Positions 9,008-17,989 are shown, numbered from the stretch's first letter. The stretch: 64,000 nt of DNA from Bacillus thuringiensis (GCF_014932895.1 NZ_JACYOF010000002.1:1-64000), one strand, 5' to 3'. Numbers and translations: made by a program. Notes: generated by a model not told the origin, from the sequence alone.

Positions 9008-10808
9008 ACAACTCCAGTTCTCTACGCTTTTCTCTTAAATATGCTAAAGAGTGTTCAAATGTAGATACCCTATTTGCAAGTGGAGATTGCAAAAGAGGTA
9101 TTAAAGTCGCTCCCCGTTTTACTTCTTCAGAAAGTAAAGAACCAACCATCATTTCAGTTCCTCTTAATTTCGTCAGTACACGTTGTTTTATTTGTAAATC
9201 AAAGCCCTCTTCTCTGCTGATCATATAAGAATGATTATTTTGGAACGGTATATTTTGCAAGTAAGTAGCAATTGCCTTTGCACACCGAAAAGAAATTCCC
9301 TTTGAAACATCATGTGATGACAATACAACATGCAACTTATCTAATAACTCTAACTCTTCTTCAGAAAACACCTCAGTCATCGTTTTATTTCTGACCCAAT
9401 TTATCCGAAATTCTCCCGCTGTTACTTTCAAAGGTGGTTGTAATACAACTTTCTCTTGTTCCATACACATCTCACAAAATGGAATTTTTTGTAATGCTAT
9501 TAAATTTGTTCGATCTAATATTCGATCGGAGAGTTCTTTCGTTGTTTCATCAAAATTCACAGTACCTACAAAAATGATATTTTCTCCAATTTCAATTGTC
9601 GATGGAATTGGATTTTCTGCTTCATGTACACCTTCATATAAATTTAAAATACGATTTTTCTTTTCAAGTTGAAGTACAGATAGAAATGGAGTAAACCAAT
9701 GCTCAATATGTGACATGTTCATTTCATCAAAAACAATTATATACAATTGATTTTGATTTTCTTTTGCCTTCATTAATGTTCTAACTAATTTTGTTTCACT
9801 TTCAATAAAAGTACCATTTGGATGAAGATAACCAAGTAGATCATGTGGTTCTTGATACGATGGAGAAATTGGAATCCAAACCAATTCTTCTCCATACTGT
9901 AATCCAAGTGCTTCTGCGTATGCTTGCACAAAACGTGATTTCCCAACACCCGGTATTCCAGCAAGAATCGTTAACATATTTGTTTTTACACTTATATGGA
10001 AATTATAAATATCCGTTTCATCCAAATATAACCCTTTACTACGCACTACACTTCGTACATACTGTAAAAAAGAGGATTCACGCTCATCCCATTCCCATTC
10101 ATCCTTTTGTACTTTTATATCCTCTACTTCAACTAACTTACCTTCTTCATTCATCCTTTTTTTTAATTGCTCATACACATAATCACTTACAAAATAAACT
10201 TGATCTTCTACCGCTATTTCTACATGCTTTATCCAGTCATTAAAGTCTATATATTTACATTCCCGATTCTGTTCAAAGTATGCAATTGAACTAATTGATG
10301 ATTTTAATGATATATTTCCATATAACCTTCCAGCATGCCACAAGAATTCAGGAGGCTCAAAGTCTTTTGGGAACTTCGGTATAAGAAATGATAAATAGCC
10401 ATTACTAAGTTTTCGCTCTAAAGACTCTCTTTTATTATTATCTGAAACTTTAGGTGCTGGAATCATTTTATAGCTAGTTGCTATTTCTCGCGGTTCTTCC
10501 GTACATATTAACTCCACGTATATATTTCCTCTTTCATAATAGAGACGAAACATGACCAATTGTTTTTCTAATTTTTTATTCTTTAATTCCGAAAAGATTT
10601 TTTCATTCTTTTTATTGCTACATAGTCCTTCAAATATATAATGCTCATTTGTAAATTGCTCTTGTAAAGTGAACGGTATTGGTGATAGACATTGTACAAA
10701 GAAGTTCTCTCCATTCTTTTCTCTCTCCACTTTTATAAATTTCCCTATAAACCTCATATAGTACATTCGTTTTATAAAACTTGGCTGAAGAGCTTTATGT
10801 AATTTCAC
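8991..10808 (-). CDS. McrB-like AAA+ NTPase, motor subunit
   Basis: About 605 residues from the GTG at 10808 (GAAGG 8 nt upstream; a GTG three codons earlier has poorer spacing). Counting from that earlier GTG, residues 1-270 have no recognised domain and probably sense the target. The AAA+ core follows: Walker A AGIPGVGKS (286-294), Walker B IVFDEMN (361-367), a sensor-1-like N421 (VGTVNFDETT) and paired arginines LSDRILDR (432, 436). Classical E. coli McrB has a GTP-specific NTADR signature at the sensor position; here it reads NFDET, so nucleotide choice may differ. It is co-transcribed with the DUF2357 nuclease. No methyltransferase gene is adjacent. Confidence 0.8.
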   Translation of the reverse strand: MKLHKALQPSFIKRMYYMRFIGKFIKVEREKNGENFFVQCLSPIPFTLQEQFTNEHYIFEGLCSNKKNEKIFSELKNKKLEKQLVMFRLYYERGNIYVELICTEEPREIATSYKMIPAPKVSDNNKRESLERKLSNGYLSFLIPKFPKDFEPPEFLWHAGRLYGNISLKSSISSIAYFEQNRECKYIDFNDWIKHVEIAVEDQVYFVSDYVYEQLKKRMNEEGKLVEVEDIKVQKDEWEWDERESSFLQYVRSVVRSKGLYLDETDIYNFHISVKTNMLTILAGIPGVGKSRFVQAYAEALGLQYGEELVWIPISPSYQEPHDLLGYLHPNGTFIESETKLVRTLMKAKENQNQLYIIVFDEMNMSHIEHWFTPFLSVLQLEKKNRILNLYEGVHEAENPIPSTIEIGENIIFVGTVNFDETTKELSDRILDRTNLIALQKIPFCEMCMEQEKVVLQPPLKVTAGEFRINWVRNKTMTEVFSEEELELLDKLHVVLSSHDVSKGISFRCAKAIATYLQNIPFQNNHSYMISREEGFDLQIKQRVLTKLRGTEMMVGSLLSEEVKRGATLIPLLQSPLANRVSTFEHSLAYLREKRRELELYGYAK

Positions 10809-10870
10809 CTTAGTCACCTTCTTTTTTCATACTATTCTTAGTGTATGAAAGAAAAGCAAAACTAGAAATA

Positions 10871-10897
10871 AAAAACCTGGCGTTATCCGCCAGGTTA
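10871..10897 (-). terminator. Terminator of the 88-codon gene
   Basis: A 9-bp GC-rich stem (AACCTGGCG/CGCCAGGTT, 10874-10882 and 10888-10896) followed by a T-run on the minus strand. It separates the small gene from the McrBC-like pair. Confidence 0.8.
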
Positions 10898-10912
10898 AAA
10901 ATAACACGTATA

Positions 10913-11173
10913 TTAATGAGAAGGAAATGCTTTTTTCTCTTGTAAAATAGCATTATGAGCAATTTTCATTTTAGCAAGTACATATCGTAATCGATCTTCA
11001 GCGTTTTCATCTTTATTTTTCTGTAATCCCGCCAAATTCTCAACAGAACTAGCTAAATTTTCAATCACTCCTCGAAGTTCAGGATGATGATTAAAAAAAG
11101 ATTCTTGTACTAATACTTTCCTTAACTCACTAGCTAAATCAATTATTCTAGACAACTGTTCTTTTTCTTCCAT
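10913..11173 (-). CDS. Small hypothetical helical protein
   Basis: 86 residues from ATG 11173, which sits 6 nt after GGAGGG; the ATG two codons earlier abuts the ribosome site. The sequence is predicted almost wholly alpha-helical (LSRIIDLASELRKVL, then ENLASSVENLAGLQKN and RLRYVLAKMKIAHNAILQ), with no membrane segment or cysteine. I do not recognise the family. A good ribosome site and its own terminator argue that it is real. It precedes the McrBC-like pair but a terminator separates them. Confidence 0.6.
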   Translation of the reverse strand: MEEKEQLSRIIDLASELRKVLVQESFFNHHPELRGVIENLASSVENLAGLQKNKDENAEDRLRYVLAKMKIAHNAILQEKKAFPSH

Positions 11174-11221
11174 TTTCATCCCTCCTGAATATCTTATGTA
11201 TTAAATATTCTCTAAACAAAG

Positions 11222-11252
11222 AAAAAAGCCCTTTAAATGAAAAGGACTTTTT
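11222..11252 (-). terminator. Terminator of the amino-acid antiporter gene
   Basis: An 11-bp stem with one G-U pair and a run of six U residues on the minus strand, just after the antiporter stop codon. Confidence 0.8.
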
Positions 11253-12678
11253 ACATTTTTATATTTCCAGTCAATAACATATAAATGGATGTGATAGCTG
11301 CAATAACAATTGCCCACATTACATATCTCTCTACACCAGCAAAACAACGATTCCCTTTTTCTTTTCGCGCAAACATGTAAACAATAATCCCAATTCCATA
11401 TACGATTGAAACAAGTAGTAAATTCTTTAAACCAGCTGCATAAATAAGCCATACAGAGTAAATAGAGGCTATTAAAGCTAACAAGCCGTTTTTTACTTTT
11501 GCATCTTTTAGTTCATTTGTAATGACTAATTTGAATTGGAATAACGCTGATAATAAATATGGTAATAAAATTGATGTTGATGCAATAAAATACATAATTT
11601 GATATGTCGATTCTGAAAACAGAACGATTATAAATATAATTTGGGCAACGACATTTGAAATCCATAATGCCATATGCGGCGTTTGCTTCTTATTTGTTTT
11701 CGTAAAGACTTTCGGAAACACTCCGTCTTTTCCTGCTACGTGAGAAATTTCAGAAACAAGTAAAAGCCAACCAATTAATGTGCCTACAAGTGAAGCAACT
11801 AATCCGATGTTAATCGCAACTGCCCCCCATGGTCCAACAACATGTTCTAATACATGTCCCATTGAAGGAGTTTCTAAAACAGAAAGTTCATTTCTCGTCA
11901 TGGCTCCCATTGATAGTACAGAAATTAAAATATAAATAGACATAACTAAGATTAATCCAAGTACTGTCGCTTTACCAACGTCTCTGCTATTTTTAGCTCT
12001 TCCTGATAATACAACCGCTCCTTCAACACCAATGAATACCCAAAGCGTTACAAGCATTGTATTTTTCACTTGACCAAGTACAGAGGAAACTGAGATGGTT
12101 CCTTCTCCCCAAAAGTCATGTGTAAATGTATCCCAACGAAATGCTGTTACCATTACAACAATAAATAATAAGATCGGAACTAATTTTCCAATTGTTGCAA
12201 TAACATTCATAATAGAAGCTTCACGAATTCCAAATAAAATAAGAAAATGAAGTGTCCATAATAAAAGGGAGGCACCAACGATGGAAGCAATATTATTTCC
12301 TCCTTTAAAAATTGGGAAGAAATAACCTAATGTGCTAAACAATAACATAATTGTTGCGACATTTCCTAAAATTCCTGCTAGCCAATAGCCCCACGCACTG
12401 TTAAAACCAATATATTCACCGAATCCAGCTCGTGCATAACTATAAATTCCGCCCTCAAGCTCCGGCTTTTGTCTTGCTAACGTTTGATATACGAGCGCAA
12501 GCGGAATCATTCCCATCGCTGTAATACACCAACCAATTATTGTTGCACCACTATTTGCTCCTACTGCTAAATCATGCGGTAAACTGAAAACACCACCACC
12601 AACCATCGTTCCAACTACTAATGCGATTAACGGAAAAAATCCTAACTTCTTTTCTATTTGTACCACCCCATCTGTCAT
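11251..12678 (-). CDS. APC-family basic amino acid antiporter (ArcD-like)
   Basis: A 475-residue membrane protein with about 12 hydrophobic segments. The N-terminus KLGFFPLIALVVGTMVGGGVFSL carries the GGGVF-type unwound helix-1 motif of the APC superfamily. ELEGGIYSYARAGFGEYIGF is typical of the basic amino acid/polyamine antiporter branch, which includes arginine:ornithine (ArcD), lysine:cadaverine and agmatine:putrescine exchangers. The substrate cannot be read from sequence, and no arginine-deiminase or decarboxylase genes are adjacent. The ATG at 12678 has only a weak ribosome site. Confidence 0.82.
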   Translation of the reverse strand: MTDGVVQIEKKLGFFPLIALVVGTMVGGGVFSLPHDLAVGANSGATIIGWCITAMGMIPLALVYQTLARQKPELEGGIYSYARAGFGEYIGFNSAWGYWLAGILGNVATIMLLFSTLGYFFPIFKGGNNIASIVGASLLLWTLHFLILFGIREASIMNVIATIGKLVPILLFIVVMVTAFRWDTFTHDFWGEGTISVSSVLGQVKNTMLVTLWVFIGVEGAVVLSGRAKNSRDVGKATVLGLILVMSIYILISVLSMGAMTRNELSVLETPSMGHVLEHVVGPWGAVAINIGLVASLVGTLIGWLLLVSEISHVAGKDGVFPKVFTKTNKKQTPHMALWISNVVAQIIFIIVLFSESTYQIMYFIASTSILLPYLLSALFQFKLVITNELKDAKVKNGLLALIASIYSVWLIYAAGLKNLLLVSIVYGIGIIVYMFARKEKGNRCFAGVERYVMWAIVIAAITSIYMLLTGNIKM

Positions 12679-12824
12679 TCTAGGTGTTATGTTCGTTCAA
12701 CTATTAAAGTCACCTTTTTCTCTAATAGACGTTTCTCTTATATTTTTTCAGGAAAACATTACTTATTCTAAAAGAAAATGAAGAAAAATGGAATACTTTT
12801 TTGAAAAAATGTATAAGTATGCAC

Positions 12825-12854
12825 AAAAAACCGTTCATTTTGTAATGAACGGTC
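12825..12854 (-). terminator. Terminator of the quaternary-amine ABC operon
   Basis: A stem of about 10 bp (ACCGTTCATT with AATGAACGGT) followed by a U-run on the minus strand. Confidence 0.8.
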
Positions 12855-12890
12855 ATTCCATACATATAAAATTGTATATTTATTGTAAAA

Positions 12891-14402
12891 TTAGCGAAGT
12901 AACTTCCCTTTTTGTAAAAATTGTTTTGCGACTTCTTCGCTACTTTTGCCATTTACATTTACTTCATAATTCATTTTTCGCATTTCTTCATCTGTAATCT
13001 TTCCAGATAATTTATTTAATACTTTTTCAAGTTCGGGATATTTCTGTAACGTCTCTTTTCTTAGTAATGGTGCACCTTGATATGGTGGGAATAGTCCTTT
13101 ATCATCTTTTAGCACTTTAAGTCCGTATTGCTCCAATTCACTATCTGTTGAATATGCATCGATTACGTTAACATCCCCGGATTGAATTGCGCTATAGCGC
13201 AGTTTCGGTTCCATCGTTTTAACATTTGAAAACTTATAGTTATATAATTTTTGCATTCCTTTATAACCATCTTCACGATCAGCAAATTCTAATGTAAATC
13301 CTGCTTTAGCTTCCTGTGCAATATTTCCTAAATCAGAAATTGTATTTATATTATTTTGATTTGCTATTTTTTCCGGCATGGCTAATGCGTATGTATTGTT
13401 ATACTCCATTGGCTTCAACATAACCATATTATATTTCTTTTTCATTCCAATGCGAGCCTGCTCATATACTTCATCACGATTTGTACTCTTCGGCTCTTCT
13501 TTCACGAAAGTAGATAAAGCTGTTCCCGAAAATTCAGGGTATATATCTACTTCACCTGATTTCAACGCTTCAAATACAAATGCTGTTTTTCCCAGGCCTG
13601 GTTTTAATTCTACGTGTAAATCTGTATCTTGTTCAATAAGCTGCTTATACATTTGAATTAAAATTTCTGGCTCAGATCCAAGTTTGCCAGCAATAACAAT
13701 ATCTTTCTTTTGTGTATTCCAAAGAAATGAAGAAGCGATCATTACGAAAGCAATACATATCGGCAATATAATGCGCTTAGAAGAGCGTTTTGGCCGCTCA
13801 AGTATGCGAAGTACTATATCAAAGAATAAAGCGAGTAACGCGGCTGGTACGGCCCCTAAAATGATAAGTGCATGATCATTTCGATCTATACCTAATAATA
13901 TGAGTTTACCTAGACCACCGGCACCTATGAGAGCTGCTAATGTAGCCGTTCCAACAATTAATACCATCGCCGTACGAATACCAGCCATAATAATTGGCAA
14001 TGCAAGAGGAAGTTCTACCTTCCACAACCTTCTCCAGCTATTCATTCCCATAGCTCTCGCTGCTTCTATTAGAGAATCATCTAATTCCCGTATTCCTGTA
14101 TATGTATTTCGTAAAATAGGTAATAGTGCATACACAACTAATGCAATTATGGCTGGAAGTTTTCCAATCCCTACTATTGGAATTAATAGTCCGAGTAATG
14201 CAAGTGATGGCACTGTCTGCATAACTGCAGAAGTTCCTATTATAAATTCAGCCATTCGTTCTTTTCTCGTTAATAAAATACCAAGCGGCACCGCAATAAT
14301 TACTGCAAAAAATAGTGAAATAAGTGATATTTGTAAATGCTCACTTAATGCACTTAGCAATTCTATTTTTCGTTCTTGGAACGTTTGAATAAAATTAGTC
14401 AC
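12891..14402 (-). CDS. Fused ABC permease/substrate-binding protein (OpuC/BilE/EgtU type)
   Basis: 503 residues with two modules. Residues 1-210 form a BPD_transp_1 permease with about five membrane segments and the ATPase-contacting EAA loop (EAARAMGMNSWRRLW). After one further membrane segment (~215-232), residues ~235-503 form a QAT-type extracellular binding protein (KDIVIAGKLGSEPEILIQMY, then GEVDIYPEFSGTALSTF). The family imports quaternary ammonium compounds such as glycine betaine, choline or carnitine. The same fused layout occurs in Listeria BilEB and in EgtU ergothioneine importers, so ergothioneine is a realistic alternative. Translation starts at a GTG whose ribosome site lies in the last codons of the ATPase gene. 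Confidence 0.88.
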   Translation of the reverse strand: MTNFIQTFQERKIELLSALSEHLQISLISLFFAVIIAVPLGILLTRKERMAEFIIGTSAVMQTVPSLALLGLLIPIVGIGKLPAIIALVVYALLPILRNTYTGIRELDDSLIEAARAMGMNSWRRLWKVELPLALPIIMAGIRTAMVLIVGTATLAALIGAGGLGKLILLGIDRNDHALIILGAVPAALLALFFDIVLRILERPKRSSKRIILPICIAFVMIASSFLWNTQKKDIVIAGKLGSEPEILIQMYKQLIEQDTDLHVELKPGLGKTAFVFEALKSGEVDIYPEFSGTALSTFVKEEPKSTNRDEVYEQARIGMKKKYNMVMLKPMEYNNTYALAMPEKIANQNNINTISDLGNIAQEAKAGFTLEFADREDGYKGMQKLYNYKFSNVKTMEPKLRYSAIQSGDVNVIDAYSTDSELEQYGLKVLKDDKGLFPPYQGAPLLRKETLQKYPELEKVLNKLSGKITDEEMRKMNYEVNVNGKSSEEVAKQFLQKGKLLR

Positions 14403-14405
14403 TGT

Positions 14406-15353
14406 TTAGCCTCTCTCCTTCATTTGTTCAACAATATAATTGACAATATGACGACTTGTTAACGCTCCAACATATTGACCATTTTCTTCAACCGGAACGA
14501 CCTCCTCAGCTTGTAGGCGAACTAGCGCTTCTTGTAAAGAAGAATGTAATGATAGTGCATCCCCTTCTACTCGCACACTCTCGTCAAGTGGCAATACATC
14601 TTCTACACTTGTCCCCTCGTACCAAGTTCGTCCACGATTTCCAATGAACTCCTCTACAAATTCATTTTTCGGATTATGTATAATTCCTTCTGGTGTATCT
14701 AATTGAACAACTTTTCCTTCTTTCATAATACAAATGCGATCTCCAAGTGATAACGCTTCTTGCATATCATGCGTTACGAACACGATTGTTTTTTGAATCT
14801 TTTTTTGCAGTTGTACGATATCCTTCTGAAGCTGCTCCCTACTTAACGGATCTAACGCACTAAATGGTTCGTCCATAAGAACGATTTTTGGATTAGCAGC
14901 TAATGCCCTAACAACACCAACACGCTGCTTTTGCCCTCCTGACAATTCATCGGGCATACGATCACGATATACGTCTGGGTCTAGCCCAACCATCTGTAGT
15001 AATTCATCCACACGCTCTTGTATTTTCTTTTTGCTCCATTTTCTCATTTCAGGAACAACTGCAATATTTTCAGCAATTGTCATATGTGGAAATAAAGCGA
15101 TTTGCTGCAACACATACCCTATATTCCAACGTAATTCATTTATATTATATTGTTGAATATTTTTTCCATCGATTAAAATCGATCCTTCAGTCGTTTCAAT
15201 TAAACGATTAATCATCTTCATTGTCGTTGTTTTCCCGCAACCACTCGGACCAATGAGAACAAAAAATTCTCCTTTTTCTATTTCTAAATGCAATGAATCC
15301 ACTGCTTTTGTGTCATCTTCATACGATTTTGACACATGATTAAACTGAATCAC
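14406..15353 (-). CDS. ABC transporter ATP-binding protein, quaternary-amine family (OpuCA/ProV-like)
   Basis: 315 residues from a GTG at 15353, placed 8 nt after AAAGGAG; a longer frame lacks a ribosome site. Walker A is GPSGCGKTT, the signature motif LSGGQKQR, Walker B IVLMDEP and the switch histidine is in FVTHDMQEA. The C-terminal ~60 residues (VEDVLPLDESVRVEG, then VVPVEENGQYVGALT) form a CBS-like domain, which in OpuA-type ATPases senses ionic strength or cyclic-di-AMP. It pairs with the fused permease/binding protein 3 nt downstream to complete the importer. Confidence 0.9.
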   Translation of the reverse strand: MIQFNHVSKSYEDDTKAVDSLHLEIEKGEFFVLIGPSGCGKTTTMKMINRLIETTEGSILIDGKNIQQYNINELRWNIGYVLQQIALFPHMTIAENIAVVPEMRKWSKKKIQERVDELLQMVGLDPDVYRDRMPDELSGGQKQRVGVVRALAANPKIVLMDEPFSALDPLSREQLQKDIVQLQKKIQKTIVFVTHDMQEALSLGDRICIMKEGKVVQLDTPEGIIHNPKNEFVEEFIGNRGRTWYEGTSVEDVLPLDESVRVEGDALSLHSSLQEALVRLQAEEVVPVEENGQYVGALTSRHIVNYIVEQMKERG

Positions 15354-15430
15354 AAACACAACTCCTTTATTGTTGTTTCCTTTATTTTGATGGAATATAG
15401 AACTCATTTCAAATGATACGCATTATTCTA

Positions 15431-15458
15431 TAAAAAAAGAGCTCACATTTGAGCTCTA
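15431..15458 (-). terminator. ydcF terminator
   Basis: An 8-bp stem (AGAGCTCA/TGAGCTCT) followed by seven U residues on the minus strand, overlapping the ydcF stop codon. Confidence 0.8.
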
Positions 15459-16013
15459 ACGGTCGAACAATATTGTTTTCATTATTGCCGCATATTCACG
15501 CACATACATTTTTTTCTTAGAACGACTCGGTGTTTCAGCAGCTAATGCCTCCATCTTCATTCCTAAACGCTTTGCAATTATTTTCGTTCGATATAAATGA
15601 TACGTATTACTTACAACTACCGCATGTGTTACATCAAATAAATCCATACTAAACTTTAAATTCTCATATGTATTTGTAGAACGGTCTTCCATTAAAATAC
15701 GACTCTCATCTATACCATGTACCATTAAATAGTTTCTCATACTGTGAGCTTCCGGTATATCTTCATCTTCCCCTTGACCACCTGAAACAATTACTTTTAC
15801 CTCAGGATGAGAATATAAATATTCCAACGCTACATCCAAACGGTTTTGAAGTGATAAAGACGGTCTATCTCCAAATAACTTTGCTCCTAATATAAGAACG
15901 TATGGAGAGTGATTACTCAATTTTTCACGAGCAACTTTATTCATTCGAAACGTCATATAAATAATGTATAGTGGAGGTAGTAATAAGATTATAAGTAATA
16001 TCCATTTGTTCAT
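15456..16013 (-). CDS. YdcF/SanA family protein (DUF218)
   Basis: 185 residues with one N-terminal membrane segment (WILLIILLLPPLYIIYMTF), then a DUF218 Rossmann-like domain: VLILGAKL, VIVSGGQGEDEDIPEA, STNTYENLKFS and VVVSNTYHLYRTKIIAKRLG. These are the conserved blocks of the YdcF/SanA/ElyC family, associated with envelope integrity; the biochemical activity is unsettled. The ATG at 16013 lies about 13 nt from a GGGAG that is buried in a 14-bp hairpin. Confidence 0.85.
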   Translation of the reverse strand: MNKWILLIILLLPPLYIIYMTFRMNKVAREKLSNHSPYVLILGAKLFGDRPSLSLQNRLDVALEYLYSHPEVKVIVSGGQGEDEDIPEAHSMRNYLMVHGIDESRILMEDRSTNTYENLKFSMDLFDVTHAVVVSNTYHLYRTKIIAKRLGMKMEALAAETPSRSKKKMYVREYAAIMKTILFDR

Positions 16014-16026
16014 TAATAAGTTAACA

Positions 16027-16063
16027 CTCCCTTTCTTTTTATTATATAGAAAAAGAAAGGGAG
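16027..16063 (-). promoter_or_regulatory. 14-bp hairpin masking the ydcF ribosome site
   Basis: A perfect inverted repeat (16027-16040 with 16050-16063, 9-nt loop). On the minus strand the 3' arm is AAAAAGAAAGGGAG, which contains the ydcF ribosome site. There is no U-run after it, so it is a weak terminator at best for the upstream MFS gene but would block ydcF translation from read-through RNA. Confidence 0.5.
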
Positions 16064-16076
16064 GCAGAAGTATTTT

Positions 16077-17306
16077 TTAAACGTGTAATTTATTAGAAAC
16101 GTTCGTCCTTACTTTACGTTGTGAAAGTACATAATAAATAGCGATTCCTAATGAAAAAATTAATATGCAACTTAATACGTAAAAAGGAATCATTACCCCA
16201 GCTTTAGATACACCAGCTGTAAACAGCATTAATAATACAATTCTTATTCCTGTACCAATTAATCGAAATAGGCTGTCTACACGTCCCATCACTTCGTTTG
16301 GAATTTCCTCCATCATCAATACATTTCTCGCCACTCTTGTACCCGCATTTCCAATTGCATGAAAAACCGCAAGTCCATATAACAACATTACGGAAGGTTC
16401 AATAATTATTGCGGTAATTGAAATTACATATATGAACATCGTCATAACGATTGAAACTTCTGTCTTTATATATTTCATCATAATTGGAATACTTATTCCT
16501 GCAAGAACCGCTCCAACACCGTACATCATACCTTCTATTGCGTATACAGAGGCACTGGCTTTTAATATATCTGAAATATATACCGGGATTAAATAATTTG
16601 CCATCATGACACCAATAAACGGCATATAAGTCGCAAGTAAAAACCAAAAGAATTTCGGACGCTTTTGCATGAAGTGAATCCCTTCGAACAATTGCTTCTT
16701 AAATGTTATTTTCCTTTTCACTTCTTTTTTCTTTACGTACGGTATACATAAGAAAAGAAAAAATGCTCCTGCAAAAGTTAACATGTCTACTAACAAAATC
16801 CACTTCAAAGATACAATTTCAATTAAGAAGCTCGCGGCCGCTCCAGAAATAACTTGTGTTAACTGTCCTTGTATTTCCATCGTTCCACTTAAACTTTTAT
16901 AATGTTCTGCTTGAAATATCTCTTGGTTGAACGCAAATATTGTAGGATAAAATAATAAATAGTAGAATGATCCTGCTACATATATAAGAATATAGTGAAT
17001 AGAATGATAAGGTTGCCCAGCAAATCCCCATATAACCATTATTCCAATTACAGCTATTCCGATTCCTTCGTTACATAGCAATAAAGATTTTCTCGAAAAA
17101 CGATCAATACTTTGCCCAATGAATGGTGTTAATAAAAACATAATGAGGGTTGCAATGATAGAAACATAACCAAACGTTGTCTCTCCTCCACTCTCTTTAA
17201 TTAACAGCCATGGAATCGTTATCATTACAATACCGGAACCAATAGCTGATAGACTATTGGCCCCTAGTATGAAATACAAGCGTGAATCATGATAAAGTGA
17301 GGACAT
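16077..17306 (-). CDS. Major facilitator superfamily efflux transporter
   Basis: 409 residues with about 12 membrane segments. The N-terminus (LYFILGANSLSAIGSGIVMITIPW) and the loop-2 motif FIGQSIDRFSRKSLL place it in the MFS_3 group that contains macrolide/multidrug exporters of the Mef type. The substrate is not determined. Its ATG is separated by a single base from the stop codon of the flavin reductase gene, and its GGAG site lies in that gene, so the two are translationally coupled. Confidence 0.85.
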   Translation of the reverse strand: MSSLYHDSRLYFILGANSLSAIGSGIVMITIPWLLIKESGGETTFGYVSIIATLIMFLLTPFIGQSIDRFSRKSLLLCNEGIGIAVIGIMVIWGFAGQPYHSIHYILIYVAGSFYYLLFYPTIFAFNQEIFQAEHYKSLSGTMEIQGQLTQVISGAAASFLIEIVSLKWILLVDMLTFAGAFFLFLCIPYVKKKEVKRKITFKKQLFEGIHFMQKRPKFFWFLLATYMPFIGVMMANYLIPVYISDILKASASVYAIEGMMYGVGAVLAGISIPIMMKYIKTEVSIVMTMFIYVISITAIIIEPSVMLLYGLAVFHAIGNAGTRVARNVLMMEEIPNEVMGRVDSLFRLIGTGIRIVLLMLFTAGVSKAGVMIPFYVLSCILIFSLGIAIYYVLSQRKVRTNVSNKLHV

Positions 17307-17307
17307 A

Positions 17308-17844
17308 TCACTCCACTCCTAGTTGTTTTTTCACCTCTTTATATACGCTCATATATGCTTTTAATTCTTTAACTAAATCATGAATTAATGGTTTTGCATC
17401 TTCTCCAAGTTCACCATCCTGCACATGTAATCCATCAAGTACAACTTGTTTTGGAATTGCATTTGCATAAACACCTCTAGCAACAGTTCGCATGCTGTTT
17501 AATGCATTTATTCCTCCTTTACCGCCTCCAGCAACCGCTAACAACGCAACTGGTTTATGAATAAATTCACTACTACTTAAGTAATCTAAAGAGTTTTTCA
17601 GCGCTCCGCTCATCGCATTATGATATTCTGGTGTACATAATACAACCCCATCCGCAGCTTTAACTAACGCTTTTAATTTTTTTACTGCCTCTAAATCACG
17701 TTGTGACTCTTCTCCGTTGTATAAAGGTAACTCCTCAATTGCTAAATCATATAACTCCCCTTCAAATTGATCTGCAATATATTTTGCTACCACGCGAGTT
17801 CTACCGAATTTTCTTGGTGTACCGTTAATAACAACTAGTTTCAT
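17308..17844 (-). CDS. NAD(P)H-dependent FMN reductase
   Basis: A 178-residue flavodoxin-fold enzyme. The N-terminal VVINGTPRKFGRTRVVAKYI binds the FMN phosphate. LCTPEYHNAMSGALKNSLDYL is the diagnostic motif of the FMN_red/azoreductase YhdA-type family, followed by VAGGGKGGINAL. Such enzymes reduce FMN, quinones or azo compounds with NAD(P)H. It is first in an operon with the MFS exporter, which may point to removal of a redox-active toxicant (inference). Confidence 0.88.
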   Translation of the reverse strand: MKLVVINGTPRKFGRTRVVAKYIADQFEGELYDLAIEELPLYNGEESQRDLEAVKKLKALVKAADGVVLCTPEYHNAMSGALKNSLDYLSSSEFIHKPVALLAVAGGGKGGINALNSMRTVARGVYANAIPKQVVLDGLHVQDGELGEDAKPLIHDLVKELKAYMSVYKEVKKQLGVE

Positions 17845-17949
17845 GATTATTTCTCCCCTTTGTTTTCAAGTTCTACTTATATATTATCAGAAACTTCTAT
17901 ACAAAACACAATATAAAGAGTGAACTATCTTCATAAAATAGTATGATAA

Positions 17950-17982
17950 ACAAAAAAAGAACTCATACTTTCGTATGAGTTT
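17950..17982 (-). terminator. Terminator of the glycosyltransferase operon
   Basis: A 9-bp stem (AACTCATAC/GTATGAGTT) followed by a U-run on the minus strand. Confidence 0.75.
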
Positions 17983-17989
17983 CGCACAA

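Noticed and set aside
7289-10243. Several plus-strand open frames of 77-141 codons opposite the McrBC-like genes
   Set aside because: They lack ribosome sites, have low-complexity aromatic/histidine-rich translations and run antisense to well-supported coding sequence.
11201-11452. An 83-codon minus-strand frame rich in Cys and Trp
   Set aside because: It is an out-of-frame reading of the antiporter 3' end and contains its terminator.
12722-12997. Short frames on both strands around the ABC operon terminator
   Set aside because: They overlap the terminator hairpin and the end of the fused permease gene, with no ribosome site.
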